DNA of 33,054 bases from positions 1-33,054 of the forward strand of contig JAJXUG010000040.1 in the NCBI GenBank assembly GCA_021783095.1. The letters are read 5' to 3'. Shown in pieces: positions 18,033-24,728 of this stretch (within the stretch, counting starts at the first letter, position 1; each line of letters starts with the position of its first letter). The notes beneath the pieces are model-generated. The model had not been told where the DNA came from. It worked only from the letters and a program-made list of their open reading frames with translations, and made no database searches. The DNA comes from Chloroflexota bacterium (GTDB lineage: Bacteria; Chloroflexota; Limnocylindria; Limnocylindrales; CSP1-4). Both the position numbers and the translations under genes were made by a program.

Positions 18033-18367
18033 GCGCTATCACCGAGGATCGAGCGCAGGTCGCCCGACCAGCCGTCGAGGAAGGCCCGCATGTCGGTGAC
18101 ATCCGACTCGTCGAGGGCGGGGGCGCCGGCCAGACGCGCCTCGGTGGCCGCGTCGAGCTCCGGGTGACGATCCGAGTCGAGGCGCGGATGGGCCGGGTCC
18201 GGGATCACCAGCGAGAGTGTGCGGCTGCCGCAGCCCTGGCAGGTCAGCTCGACGAAGGCCACGTCGCCGCGGTCCGCGAGGACGACGATGCCGTCATCGA
18301 GGATGGCCGCTCCGCACGACGCGCAGCCAGCCCCGGCGAGACGATTCCGGAGACTGCGGTGATCCAT
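18029..18367 (-). CDS. Small zinc-ribbon-like protein
   Basis: 112 residues from the ATG at 18367 (MDHRSLRNRLAG). Two CxxC pairs (CASCG near residue 15 and CQGCG near 44) flank a beta-rich segment (IVVLADRGDVAFVELTC), typical of a structural zinc ribbon. The C-terminal half is acidic and helical (DESDVTDMRAFLDGW). The frame is open upstream to 18481, but that would run across the csoR operator and start region, so the internal ATG is preferred. It overlaps the next gene by 4 bases and is the first gene of the hpt group. Role unknown; it might bind nucleic acid or protein. Confidence 0.65.
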   Translation of the reverse strand: MDHRSLRNRLAGAGCASCGAAILDDGIVVLADRGDVAFVELTCQGCGSRTLSLVIPDPAHPRLDSDRHPELDAATEARLAGAPALDESDVTDMRAFLDGWSGDLRSILGDSA

Positions 18368-18416
18368 CGGGGTCAGTCTACCCAAGCCCGGCCCCTCGGG
18401 CACCGGCGCGGGCTGC

Positions 18417-18436
18417 ATACCCCCATGGGGTATCAT
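18417..18436 (+). promoter_or_regulatory. CsoR operator overlapping a -10 element
   Basis: ATACCCC-CAT-GGGGTAT (18417-18433) is a perfect 7-bp inverted repeat with a 3-base spacer. It matches the G/C-tract palindromes flanked by TA that CsoR-family copper repressors bind. TATCAT (18431-18436) fits a -10 element and lies 7 bases before the csoR ATG, so the operator would cover the promoter (autorepression) and the transcript would begin at or next to the start codon. Confidence 0.75.
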
Positions 18437-18443
18437 CCGGTGC

Positions 18444-18788
18444 ATGGGCGAGACCACGGCGGCAGCCGGCCACGGCGACAACTTCCGGCACAGCTACAGC
18501 AAGGACCGGGCGCAGCTGGTGCGCCGCCTGGCCAGGGTCGAGGGCCAGGTCCGCGGCATCGCACGGATGATCGAGCGCGACGAGTACTGCGTGGACATCC
18601 TCCAGCAGACGGCCGCGCTGCGGGCCGCGGTGGATGCCATCTCGATCCTGATCCTCGAGGACCACGTCCAGGGCTGCGTGCGGACGGCCGCCGAACGGGG
18701 CGAGGCCGACAAGTACGTCGACGAGGTGATCGACGTGGTGCGGCGCACGCTGGGGCGGCCCGTGCGCGGCGGGTCGCGAGCGGGTTAG
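18444..18788 (+). CDS. csoR: CsoR-family copper-sensing transcriptional repressor
   Basis: 114 residues, an all-helical DNA-binding repressor that releases its operator on binding Cu(I). The family blocks are RLARVEGQVRGIARMIE and YCVDILQQTAALRAAVDAI. The metal ligands Cys49, His74 and Cys78 have the same spacing (25 and 4) as the Cys-His-Cys triad of Mycobacterium tuberculosis CsoR, so copper rather than formaldehyde, sulfide or nickel is the likely signal. No Shine-Dalgarno is visible; the -10 lies 7 bases before ATG, suggesting a leaderless message. No copper ATPase, chaperone or oxidase gene is nearby, so its other targets must be elsewhere. The downstream DNA is a non-coding repeat region. 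Confidence 0.93.
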   Translation: MGETTAAAGHGDNFRHSYSKDRAQLVRRLARVEGQVRGIARMIERDEYCVDILQQTAALRAAVDAISILILEDHVQGCVRTAAERGEADKYVDEVIDVVRRTLGRPVRGGSRAG

Positions 18789-18791
18789 CGC

Positions 18792-18934
18792 GTCACCTTC
18801 CGCGCCTCGGGGCGCGGCGCCTTCCGCGCGTCGCGTGCCGGTACGTCGCCTTCCGCGCGTCGCCTGCTGGTCCGTCGCCTGCCGGTACGTCGCCTTCCCC
18901 GCGTCGCCTTCCCCGCGTCGCCTGGGAGGCGACG
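18792..18934. repeat. Iteron-like tandem array of 14-15-bp units
   Basis: Nine related units begin at 18792, 18816, 18830, 18845, 18859, 18874, 18889, 18903 and 18917. They alternate between a 14-base form (GTCGCCTTCCSCGC) and a 15-base form (GTCGCSTGCYGGTMC). The step is not a multiple of three, so it is not a protein repeat, and it begins right after the csoR stop. The last unit is followed by its own inverted copy, making CGTCGCCT-GGG-AGGCGACG (18916-18934). The direct repeat at 18836-18865 and 18880-18909 is almost identical over about 30 bases. Confidence 0.75.
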
Positions 18935-19020
18935 GATTCGATCGGCCGGGGTCGATACGTCGCCTCCGGGGCCACGATTTGGCGCGGATCAGGGTCACGC
19001 GGTGCGGAATTGCGTCGGAT

Positions 19021-19079
19021 CGTCGCTTGGCAGGCGACGGTTCAATGGCCGGTGCGCGGATCCGTCGCCCAGCAGGCGA
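19021..19079. repeat. Further inverted copies of the CGTCGCC motif
   Basis: CGTCGC and GCGACG (19021-19026 and 19034-19039) form a hairpin with a 7-base loop. CGTCGCC and GGCGA (19063-19069 and 19075-19079) form a weaker one. They use the same core as the tandem array 100 bases upstream, and another single copy is at 18958-18964. Confidence 0.55.
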
Positions 19080-19425
19080 ACGCAGGACAAGCGAGGCTGC
19101 GACGTCGCGGCTCCAGTCTGCCTGCAGATGATCGCCAGGTGAGCGTTAGGTCCCGCACAGGGCATCGACGATGGACTGTCGACGCAGGTGCGCGCACGAT
19201 CTGCCAGGCGGGTTTCGCCAGATGACCGCCGGGGGGCCGCTATCCAAGACCTTCTCGGACAGGGGCCGTGGTGCGGTCATTCCAGGACGAAACTGGCGGA
19301 AGCCGGCGCGAATGCTCGTGAGGGGAGCAGATGGCGGAATCCAGTCGAATACGGACCGCCGGGCGAACATCTGGCCGAAGTCGGCGCCGGTCTGGAGGTT
19401 CGAGGCGCCGGTGCGGGGCCTCGAG
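19080..19425. other. Gene-free stretch between repeats and DnaA-like boxes
   Basis: No frame here shows a recognisable domain or consistent codon bias. Base composition is visibly less GC-rich than in the neighbouring genes. Short ORFs exist on both strands (for example minus 19146-19433 and plus 19171-19497) but neither has a convincing start site or family. No tRNA-like or riboswitch-like fold was recognised. Confidence 0.5.
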
Positions 19426-19465
19426 TTGTCCACGGAATTGCGCGTGCGCGGCGAATCGTGGATAA
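19426..19465. promoter_or_regulatory. Two convergent DnaA-box-like 9-mers
   Basis: TTGTCCACG (19426-19434, plus strand) and TTATCCACG (19457-19465, read on the minus strand) match the DnaA-box consensus TTATCCACA at 7 and 8 of 9 positions. They face each other across 22 bases. The second ends six bases before the candidate -35 of the rsmG promoter. Only two such sites were found in the gap, fewer than a typical oriC. Confidence 0.5.
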
Positions 19466-19471
19466 CCTCCC

Positions 19472-19500
19472 TTGACCCGCGGCCCGCCGCGGCCTAACGT
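19472..19500 (+). promoter_or_regulatory. Candidate promoter upstream of rsmG
   Basis: TTGACC (19472-19477) and TAACGT (19495-19500) are spaced by 17 bases. The -35 is good and the -10 weak. Between them is the inverted repeat CCGCGG-CCCG-CCGCGG. The predicted transcript would have a leader of about 170 bases before the Shine-Dalgarno at 19665. Confidence 0.4.
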
Positions 19501-19807
19501 CCGCACTCCGCCACCGGCGCGAGCGCCGCGGGAGGCGCCATCAGCGAGGGGCACGGGGAGACTCGGGCCGGAACCGACCTGACGGCGCGAAACCGCATGG
19601 ACGCCCGCCGAGGCGAACGATCAACGCCGGGAGCGGCTCCCGGGCGGGCCTGGCATTCGACCACAGGAGGGTGCCCTGGACCGGCCGAGAGGTCCGCTCC
19701 CGACGCGCGTTTGCGACCTGCCGCTGCTCCCCCGGGCGTACGACGACGCCCTCCTGGCGGGCCTCGCTGCCCTCGACGTCACCCTTGACCGGGCGGCGCG
19801 CGAGATC

Positions 19808-20449
19808 GTGGACGGGCACGTCCGCCTGCTGATCGCCTGGAATGAGGCGATCAACCTCACCGCGATCCGCGATCCCGCCGAGATCGCGCGCGCGCACGTG
19901 CTCGACAGTCTCTCCGCCGTGCCGCTCCTCCGGGCGCTCGGCGTGCGCGGGCTGCTCGACCTCGGCAGCGGTGGCGGCTTCCCGGGTCTCCCGCTCGTCG
20001 CCGCCCTGGGGACCGAGCGCGCCCTGCTCGTGGACTCGGTGGGCAAGAAGGCGCGCTTCCTGGCGACAGTGATCGAGGCCACGGGGCTGGCGCGCACGAC
20101 CACCGCAGAGCAGGTCCGCGCTGAGGCGCTCGCGTTCGACCACCGCGACCGGGAGGCCTGGCCCGTCGTCACGGCCCGCGCCGTCGCCTCGCTGGCCGAG
20201 CTGGTCGAGGTGGCGCTGCCGCTCGTGGCACCGGGCGGCCACCTCGTCGCCTGGAAGGGCGCGGCCGCGGAGGAGGAGCTCGAGGCAGCCGGGCCCGCGC
20301 TTCGCGCCCTCCGTGCCGGTCCGGTCCGCGTGCTCCACGCCGGCGTTCCCGGCCTCGACGACCATCGGCTGGTCGTCGTCCAACGGGGCGGAGCCATCGA
20401 CGCCCGCTTCCCCCGTGATGCCGCGGAGCGCCGCCGCCGTCCCCTCTAG
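19808..20449 (+). CDS. rsmG: 16S rRNA (guanine-527-N7)-methyltransferase RsmG
   Basis: 213 residues from the first canonical start (GTG 19808). RsmG methylates G527 of 16S rRNA using S-adenosylmethionine. Visible: AWNEAINLTAIRDPAEIARAHVLDSL, the SAM-binding loop LLDLGSGGGFPGLPL, LLVDSVGKKARFL, and VTARAVASLAELVEVALPLVAPGG with VAWKG. The frame is open back to 19583 and reads a plausible RsmG N-terminal helix (LLAGLAALDVTLDRAAREIV), about 20 residues that the family normally has and that the GTG start would omit. No ATG, GTG or TTG lies in frame there. A strong AGGAGGG at 19665-19671 is placed 4 bases before an in-frame CTG (19676), so a CTG start or a sequencing/frame error is possible. The product is likely longer than annotated. 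Confidence 0.9.
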   Translation: MDGHVRLLIAWNEAINLTAIRDPAEIARAHVLDSLSAVPLLRALGVRGLLDLGSGGGFPGLPLVAALGTERALLVDSVGKKARFLATVIEATGLARTTTAEQVRAEALAFDHRDREAWPVVTARAVASLAELVEVALPLVAPGGHLVAWKGAAAEEELEAAGPALRALRAGPVRVLHAGVPGLDDHRLVVVQRGGAIDARFPRDAAERRRRPL

Positions 20450-20527
20450 CCCCGGCACACACGACGGCGTCGCCGGACGAGCCGGCTGGCACCGTTTCGC
20501 GCAGGTCAGCTGCGCTACGCTCCCCTG

Positions 20528-21250
20528 ATGCGCGCGCTCGTCCTCTCGGACATCCACGCCAACATCGTCGCCCTCGATGCCGTGCTCGCCGCTGCGCCCT
20601 CCGTGGACGAGGTGTGGCAGCTGGGCGATGTCGTGGGCTACGGACCCGAGCCGGACGCGGTGGTGCATCGACTGCGCGAGCTCGGCGCCCTCGGCGTCCG
20701 TGGCAACCACGACGCAGCGGCGCTGGGCGGGGGCGAGGTCGAGTCGTTCAACCTCGACGCACGGCGGGCAATGGAGTGGACGCGCACGACCATCGGCGGT
20801 GAGACCCGCGCGTGGCTCGCGGCCCTGCCCGAGCTCCTGGTCCACGGCGACTGGACCCTGGTCCACGGCAGTCCGCGAGACCCCACCTGGGAATACATCA
20901 CCTCCACCCCGGTCGCGCGCGCCGCAGTCGCCGACCTCGAGACGCCATTCGGCCTCCACGGCCACACCCACGTGCCGATCGGGTACCTCGAGGAGGACGG
21001 CGCCCTGGGCACGATGAGCCCGGGCTCCGGATCGGTCCTGGAGCTGGGCGGGCGTCGGGCCCTGCTCAACCCGGGCAGCGTCGGCCAGCCCCGCGACGGC
21101 ATCCCCGCGTCGTCCTGGATGGTGGTCGACACCGATGCCGGCACCGCCTCGTGGCACCGCACGGCGTACGACATCGCCTCGGTCCAGAGGTCGATGGAGG
21201 CCCTGCACCTGCCGCCCCGACTGGTCGAGCGCCTTGCGTACGGGCTTTAG
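20528..21250 (+). CDS. Calcineurin-like metallophosphoesterase
   Basis: 240 residues, a compact dimetal phosphoesterase of the YfcE/MJ0936 type. The metal-binding motifs appear in order: SDIHAN (Asp8, His10), GDVVGYGPEP, RGNHDAA (Asn-His-Asp), VHGSP and GLHGHTHVP, followed by LLNPGSVGQPRDG, a conserved C-terminal motif of this subfamily. The substrate is probably a phosphodiester; none can be named. A TACGCT sequence six to seven bases before the ATG and the absence of a Shine-Dalgarno hint at a leaderless start. The 78-base gap to rsmG has no other feature. A stand-alone KimA-like domain begins 15 bases after the stop. Confidence 0.88.
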   Translation: MRALVLSDIHANIVALDAVLAAAPSVDEVWQLGDVVGYGPEPDAVVHRLRELGALGVRGNHDAAALGGGEVESFNLDARRAMEWTRTTIGGETRAWLAALPELLVHGDWTLVHGSPRDPTWEYITSTPVARAAVADLETPFGLHGHTHVPIGYLEEDGALGTMSPGSGSVLELGGRRALLNPGSVGQPRDGIPASSWMVVDTDAGTASWHRTAYDIASVQRSMEALHLPPRLVERLAYGL

Positions 21251-21264
21251 ATGACCGGCTGATC

Positions 21265-21528
21265 GTGGAATCGCCCTATCGCGCGCTCGTCGGGCCGATG
21301 GTGACGTACCTCGATGTGCTCGAGCTCACCCGTGCCCCCGGCTCCGATGTCCCCACCACGATCGTCGTGATCCCGGAGTACGTGGCCCGCCACTGGTGGG
21401 AGCGGCTGCTGTACAACCAGTCGGCCCGACGGCTGCGCGCCGCGCTGGTCGGACGGGGGCACACAGTGACCGCGGATGTGCCGTATCGTCGCAGCGAGCA
21501 GATTGGACCCTCACCCGAACGCGCCTGA
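21265..21528 (+). pseudogene. Stand-alone copy of the KimA C-terminal domain (partial duplicate or small gene)
   Basis: From the in-frame GTG at 21265 the frame encodes 87 residues that align with residues 597 onward of the downstream KimA-like permease: VESPYRAL, TYLDVLEL, VVIPEYVARHWWERLLYNQSARRLRA and DVPYRR are shared. There is no membrane part. At the DNA level about 51 of the first 63 bases match, and seven of the twelve differences are silent, so it seems to have diverged as coding sequence. No Shine-Dalgarno is visible; an internal ATG at 21298 is another possible start. It may be a truncated remnant of a tandem duplication or a small free-standing regulatory domain; I lean to remnant but cannot exclude function. 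Confidence 0.6.
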
Positions 21529-21582
21529 GAACGCGCCGAGTACGCGCCCCGCACGCACACGAGGTCGCCCCGAAACCAGCCC

Positions 21583-23667
21583 ATGATCGGTGGCAGACGA
21601 CCCCTCCAGGGTCGCAAGATCGCGGACAAGCGCGTCCGAGTCGAGCGACCGCACTCCGCGTACTTCCGCTACGCCGGCCCCGGCCAGCTCGTGGCCAAGC
21701 CCGCGGCGTCCGTGCCGCGCTCGGGCCTGGGCCGCCAGTACCTGCGCGCCAAGGCGTGGCTGATCGGCCGGCCCCTCGCGAGCGAGGACGAGATCACCGA
21801 GCGCCTCTCGAAGCGCCTCGCTCTGCCGATCTTCAGCTCGGACGCCATCTCGTCCTCCGCCTACGCCACCGAGGAGATCCTGAGGGTCCTCGCCCTGGCA
21901 GGCGCCGGCGCGCTGTTCCTGTCCATCCCGGTCGCCATCGCCATTGCCGTCCTGCTGACCGTCGTGGCGATCTCGTACCGGCAGGTCTGTCGAGCCTTCC
22001 CCGCAGGCGGCGGCGCGTACGCGGTGGCGCGCCAGGAGCTGCTCCCGATCCTCGGCCTGGTGGCCGCCGGCGCACTCCTGATCGACTACGTCATGACCGT
22101 GGCCGTGTCGACCTCGTCGGCGATGGACCAGCTGATCTCGATCCTGCCCTCGATCGACAACGGCCAGGACCACCGGCTGCGCATCGTGATCGCCGTGGTG
22201 GTCATCGGCCTGATCACGGTCGCGAACCTGCGCGGGCTGCGGGAGTCCGGGAACATCTTCGCCATCCCGACGTACCTGTTCGTGGGGCTGGCGCTGCTGA
22301 TCGTCGCCGGCGGCCTGTTCCACGTCGTCACGGGCAGCGTCACGGTGTACCCGCGCCAGCCCGAGGCGATGCCGATGGGGACCGAGGCCATCGGGATGTT
22401 CCTCATCCTGCGGGCCTTCGCCAGCGGGTCGGTGGCGCTCACCGGCGTCGAGGCCATCGCCAACGGCGTGCCCGCGTTCAAGCCCCCGGAGGCGAAGAAC
22501 GCCGGCAACACGCTGCTCGCGATGGCGGTCCTCCTGGGCGTCATCTTCATCGGCGTCACGATCATCGCCCGCGAATACGACATCGTCCCCTCCGCGGACC
22601 TCTCCGGCGGTCCGACCGTCATCGCGATGGTCGCCCAGACGGCCTTCGGCACCGGCAGCCCGCTGTACTACCTGTTCCAGGTCGCGACCGCGCTGATCCT
22701 GTTCCTGGCCGCCAACACCAGCTTCAACGCGTTCCCGCGGCTGGGCGCGATCCTGGCCGAGGACGGCTACTTCCCGCGGCAGTTCGGCTTCCGCGGCGAC
22801 CGGCTCGCCTTCAGCTGGGGGATCATCCTCCTGGCGGCGATCGCAGCCGGCCTGTACATCGCGTTCGAGGGCAACACGACCAGGCTGATCCCGCTCTACT
22901 CGGTGGGCGTGTTCGTCTGCTTCACGCTCAGCCAGACCGGCATGGTCCGGCACTGGATCCGGACCCACGAGAGCGGCTGGTGGTGGCGGATGGGCGTGAA
23001 CGCCTTCGGGGCGCTGCTCACCCTCGTCGTCCTCGTCATCGTCCTGACCGAGAAGTTCCAGGGCGGCGCCTGGGTGGTCGCGGTCCTGATCCCGACCCTC
23101 GTCGCGATGATGCTGTTCATCCAGCGCCAGTACAAGGCGTCGGCGCGGCAGCTTGCCATCCGTCCCGACTTCGTCCTCAAGCCCGCCATGCGCGACGAGC
23201 GCGCCATCGTGCCCGTGCCCGGGCTGACGCGGGCGGTGGTGCGCGCGGTCAACGTCGCGCGCTCCATCGCCGATGACGTCCTGGCCGTCTACATCTCCGA
23301 TGACCCCGACGACGCGCACCGGATGCGGGAGCGCTGGGAGCGGCAGCTGCCGGGCGTGCAGCTGGTCATCGTGGAATCGCCGTACCGCGCGCTGGCCGGC
23401 CCACTGATGGCCTACCTCGACGTGCTCGAGCTGGCATGGCCGCCGGGCAAGCCCCAGCCCATCACGTTCGTCGTGATCCCCGAGTACGTCGCCCGCCACT
23501 GGTGGGAGCGGATCCTGTACAACCAGTCGGCCCGGCGCCTGAGGGCGCTGCTCGTGGGCCGGCCCCACACCGTGGTGGTGGACGTCCCGTATCGGCGCGA
23601 CGAGGGCGACCGCTTCCACGGGCTCGACGCCGATCCGCACCATGAAGGTGCCCCAACCGATCCCTGA
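21583..23667 (+). CDS. kimA: KimA-like (APC/KUP superfamily) potassium permease
   Basis: 694 residues. An N-terminal cytoplasmic segment (1-60) precedes about twelve membrane helices (about 80-530) and an alpha/beta cytoplasmic domain (about 540-694). Blocks typical of Bacillus subtilis KimA (YdaO) are present: LPIFSSDAISSSAYATEEIL, SYRQVCRAFPAGGGAYAVA, LIDYVMTVAVSTSSAMDQL, SGSVALTGVEAIANGVPAFKPPEAKNA, LAANTSFNAFPRLGAILAEDGYFPRQFGFRGDRLAFSWGI and a C-terminal SPYRAL...LYNQSARRLR. KimA is a high-affinity proton-coupled K+ importer controlled by cyclic-di-AMP in Firmicutes. Here no riboswitch is seen, but two TrkA/RCK proteins follow; a similar order (Rv2690c-ceoB-ceoC) is known in mycobacteria. 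The start has no clear Shine-Dalgarno; the 117-base gap downstream precedes uspA. Confidence 0.88.
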   Translation: MIGGRRPLQGRKIADKRVRVERPHSAYFRYAGPGQLVAKPAASVPRSGLGRQYLRAKAWLIGRPLASEDEITERLSKRLALPIFSSDAISSSAYATEEILRVLALAGAGALFLSIPVAIAIAVLLTVVAISYRQVCRAFPAGGGAYAVARQELLPILGLVAAGALLIDYVMTVAVSTSSAMDQLISILPSIDNGQDHRLRIVIAVVVIGLITVANLRGLRESGNIFAIPTYLFVGLALLIVAGGLFHVVTGSVTVYPRQPEAMPMGTEAIGMFLILRAFASGSVALTGVEAIANGVPAFKPPEAKNAGNTLLAMAVLLGVIFIGVTIIAREYDIVPSADLSGGPTVIAMVAQTAFGTGSPLYYLFQVATALILFLAANTSFNAFPRLGAILAEDGYFPRQFGFRGDRLAFSWGIILLAAIAAGLYIAFEGNTTRLIPLYSVGVFVCFTLSQTGMVRHWIRTHESGWWWRMGVNAFGALLTLVVLVIVLTEKFQGGAWVVAVLIPTLVAMMLFIQRQYKASARQLAIRPDFVLKPAMRDERAIVPVPGLTRAVVRAVNVARSIADDVLAVYISDDPDDAHRMRERWERQLPGVQLVIVESPYRALAGPLMAYLDVLELAWPPGKPQPITFVVIPEYVARHWWERILYNQSARRLRALLVGRPHTVVVDVPYRRDEGDRFHGLDADPHHEGAPTDP

Positions 23668-23784
23668 GGCACGCTGGAAGCCTGTCTGGGCGCTGCCCCG
23701 GTGGTATCGTGACCCGGCGCGGCGGCCGACCGGACGCCACGGGGCGTCCCCGTCGCCGTCGTGATCCTTGGAGGCGCATCGCCC

Positions 23785-24243
23785 GTGGCCGACTCGTCGG
23801 CACCCCAATTCCGGCGCGCCGTGGTGGCGCTGTCGGGAGGACGGACCGACCGACCCATCGTGGCCCTCGCTGCCGAAGTCGCCAAGGCAAGCCACGCCGA
23901 GTTGGTGGGCGTCCACGTGGTCGAGATCGACTGGACCCTGCCGCTCGATGCCGATGTCGCCGGCCGGTCCGAGGACGCGCAGCGAGTCCTGGACATCGCG
24001 GAGGCGACGGCCGAGGCGAGCCGCTACCGGCTCGAGACCGTGCTGCTGCAGGCGCGCGACGTCGGGGCTGCCATCGTGGACGAGGCCTCCGAGCGCGGCG
24101 CCGACATGATCATCTGCGGCCTGCCCTTCAAGCGCCGCTTCGGCGGCGACTTCGCGATCGGAAGCACCATCCCGTACATCCTGAAGAACGCGCCCTGCGC
24201 GGTGTGGGTCGTCCGAGAGGCGATGCCCGAGGAGCAAGCATGA
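23785..24243 (+). CDS. UspA-family universal stress protein
   Basis: 152 residues from the GTG at 23785, 10 bases after a GGAGG; a GTG at 23761 would add 8 residues. The Usp fold is seen in RRAVVALSGG...PIVALAAEVAKASHAELVGVHVVEIDW and the C-terminal half ERGADMIICGLPF...GDFAIGSTIPYILKNAPCAVWVV. The G-x2-G-x9-G-(S/T) ATP-binding signature is only partly kept (GLPFKRRFGGDFAIGST), so nucleotide binding is uncertain. It overlaps the next gene by 4 bases (ATGA) and lies between KimA and two RCK proteins, which suggests a role in sensing energy or second-messenger state for K+ uptake. That role is inference. Confidence 0.82.
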   Translation: MADSSAPQFRRAVVALSGGRTDRPIVALAAEVAKASHAELVGVHVVEIDWTLPLDADVAGRSEDAQRVLDIAEATAEASRYRLETVLLQARDVGAAIVDEASERGADMIICGLPFKRRFGGDFAIGSTIPYILKNAPCAVWVVREAMPEEQA

Positions 24244-24725
24244 AAGCCGTGATCGTCGGCTGCGGGCGCGTCGGCGCCGGGCTCGCCGACGCGCTGGACC
24301 GCGCCGGCTGGCAGGTCCTGATCATCGACCGCACGACCGCCGCGTTCGACCGGCTCCCGTCCACCTTCGGCGGCACCGCCCTGCGTGGCGACGGCACGGA
24401 CGAGGACACGCTTCGCCGGGCCGGCGCCGAGGGGGCGGACCTGTTCCTCGCGATGACCGAGGGCGACAACCGCAACATTATGGCCGCCCAGCTGGGCGTC
24501 GAGGCATTCGGCGCGGTCCGGACGCTGGCCAAGATCAACGACCCCGTGCGCGCCGAGGCGTATGCCCTGCTGGGCATCGCGACCCTGTGCCGGACCAACC
24601 TGATGGAGACCGCGGTGCTCGCCTTCTTGGGGCAGGATGCCGGGGAGCGCCCCGGGATCTTCCTCCCGGGCGCGACGCACACGCATCCGCTGGGCGCAGG
24701 CCCCGCCAGCACGACGGAGGCCTGA
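24240..24725 (+). CDS. TrkA-N (RCK_N) domain protein, single domain
   Basis: 161 residues. It begins with the Rossmann signature VGCGRVG (Gly7, Gly9, Gly12) and Asp30 at the end of strand 2, predicted to bind NAD(H) or another nucleotide. ALRGDGTDEDTLRRAGAEGADLFLAMTEGDNRNIMAAQLG and TLAKINDP are RCK_N motifs. After TNLMETAVLAFL only a short Gly/Pro/Thr-rich tail remains, so the RCK_C ligand domain is absent. The ATG overlaps the usp stop, with GAGGAG seven bases upstream. It probably forms a heteromer with the next protein and gates or regulates the KimA-like permease, as proposed for CeoB/CeoC. Confidence 0.88.
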   Translation: MKAVIVGCGRVGAGLADALDRAGWQVLIIDRTTAAFDRLPSTFGGTALRGDGTDEDTLRRAGAEGADLFLAMTEGDNRNIMAAQLGVEAFGAVRTLAKINDPVRAEAYALLGIATLCRTNLMETAVLAFLGQDAGERPGIFLPGATHTHPLGAGPASTTEA

Positions 24726-24728
24726 GCC

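Noticed and set aside
18792-18934. CRISPR array
   Set aside because: Units are 14-15 bases and directly abutting, with no unique spacers and no cas gene.
18793-18975. Minus-strand ORF across the repeat array
   Set aside because: Its repeated Arg/Ala/Gly peptide simply reflects the DNA repeat, and the repeat step is not a multiple of three.
19146-19497. Small ORFs on both strands in the csoR-rsmG gap
   Set aside because: No recognisable domain or ribosome site; two overlapping opposite-strand frames of similar quality argue against either.
21251-21264. ATG directly after the phosphoesterase stop (TAGATGA)
   Set aside because: It is followed by an in-frame TGA after three codons and cannot start the KimA-like fragment.
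21529-21582. Cyclic-di-AMP (ydaO-type) riboswitch before kimA
   Set aside because: Only 54 bases separate the fragment from kimA, and no matching conserved core or pseudoknot arms were recognised.
21511-24237. Long antisense frame (908 codons) opposite kimA and usp
   Set aside because: Composition-driven shadow; the plus strand shows KimA motifs and membrane helices.
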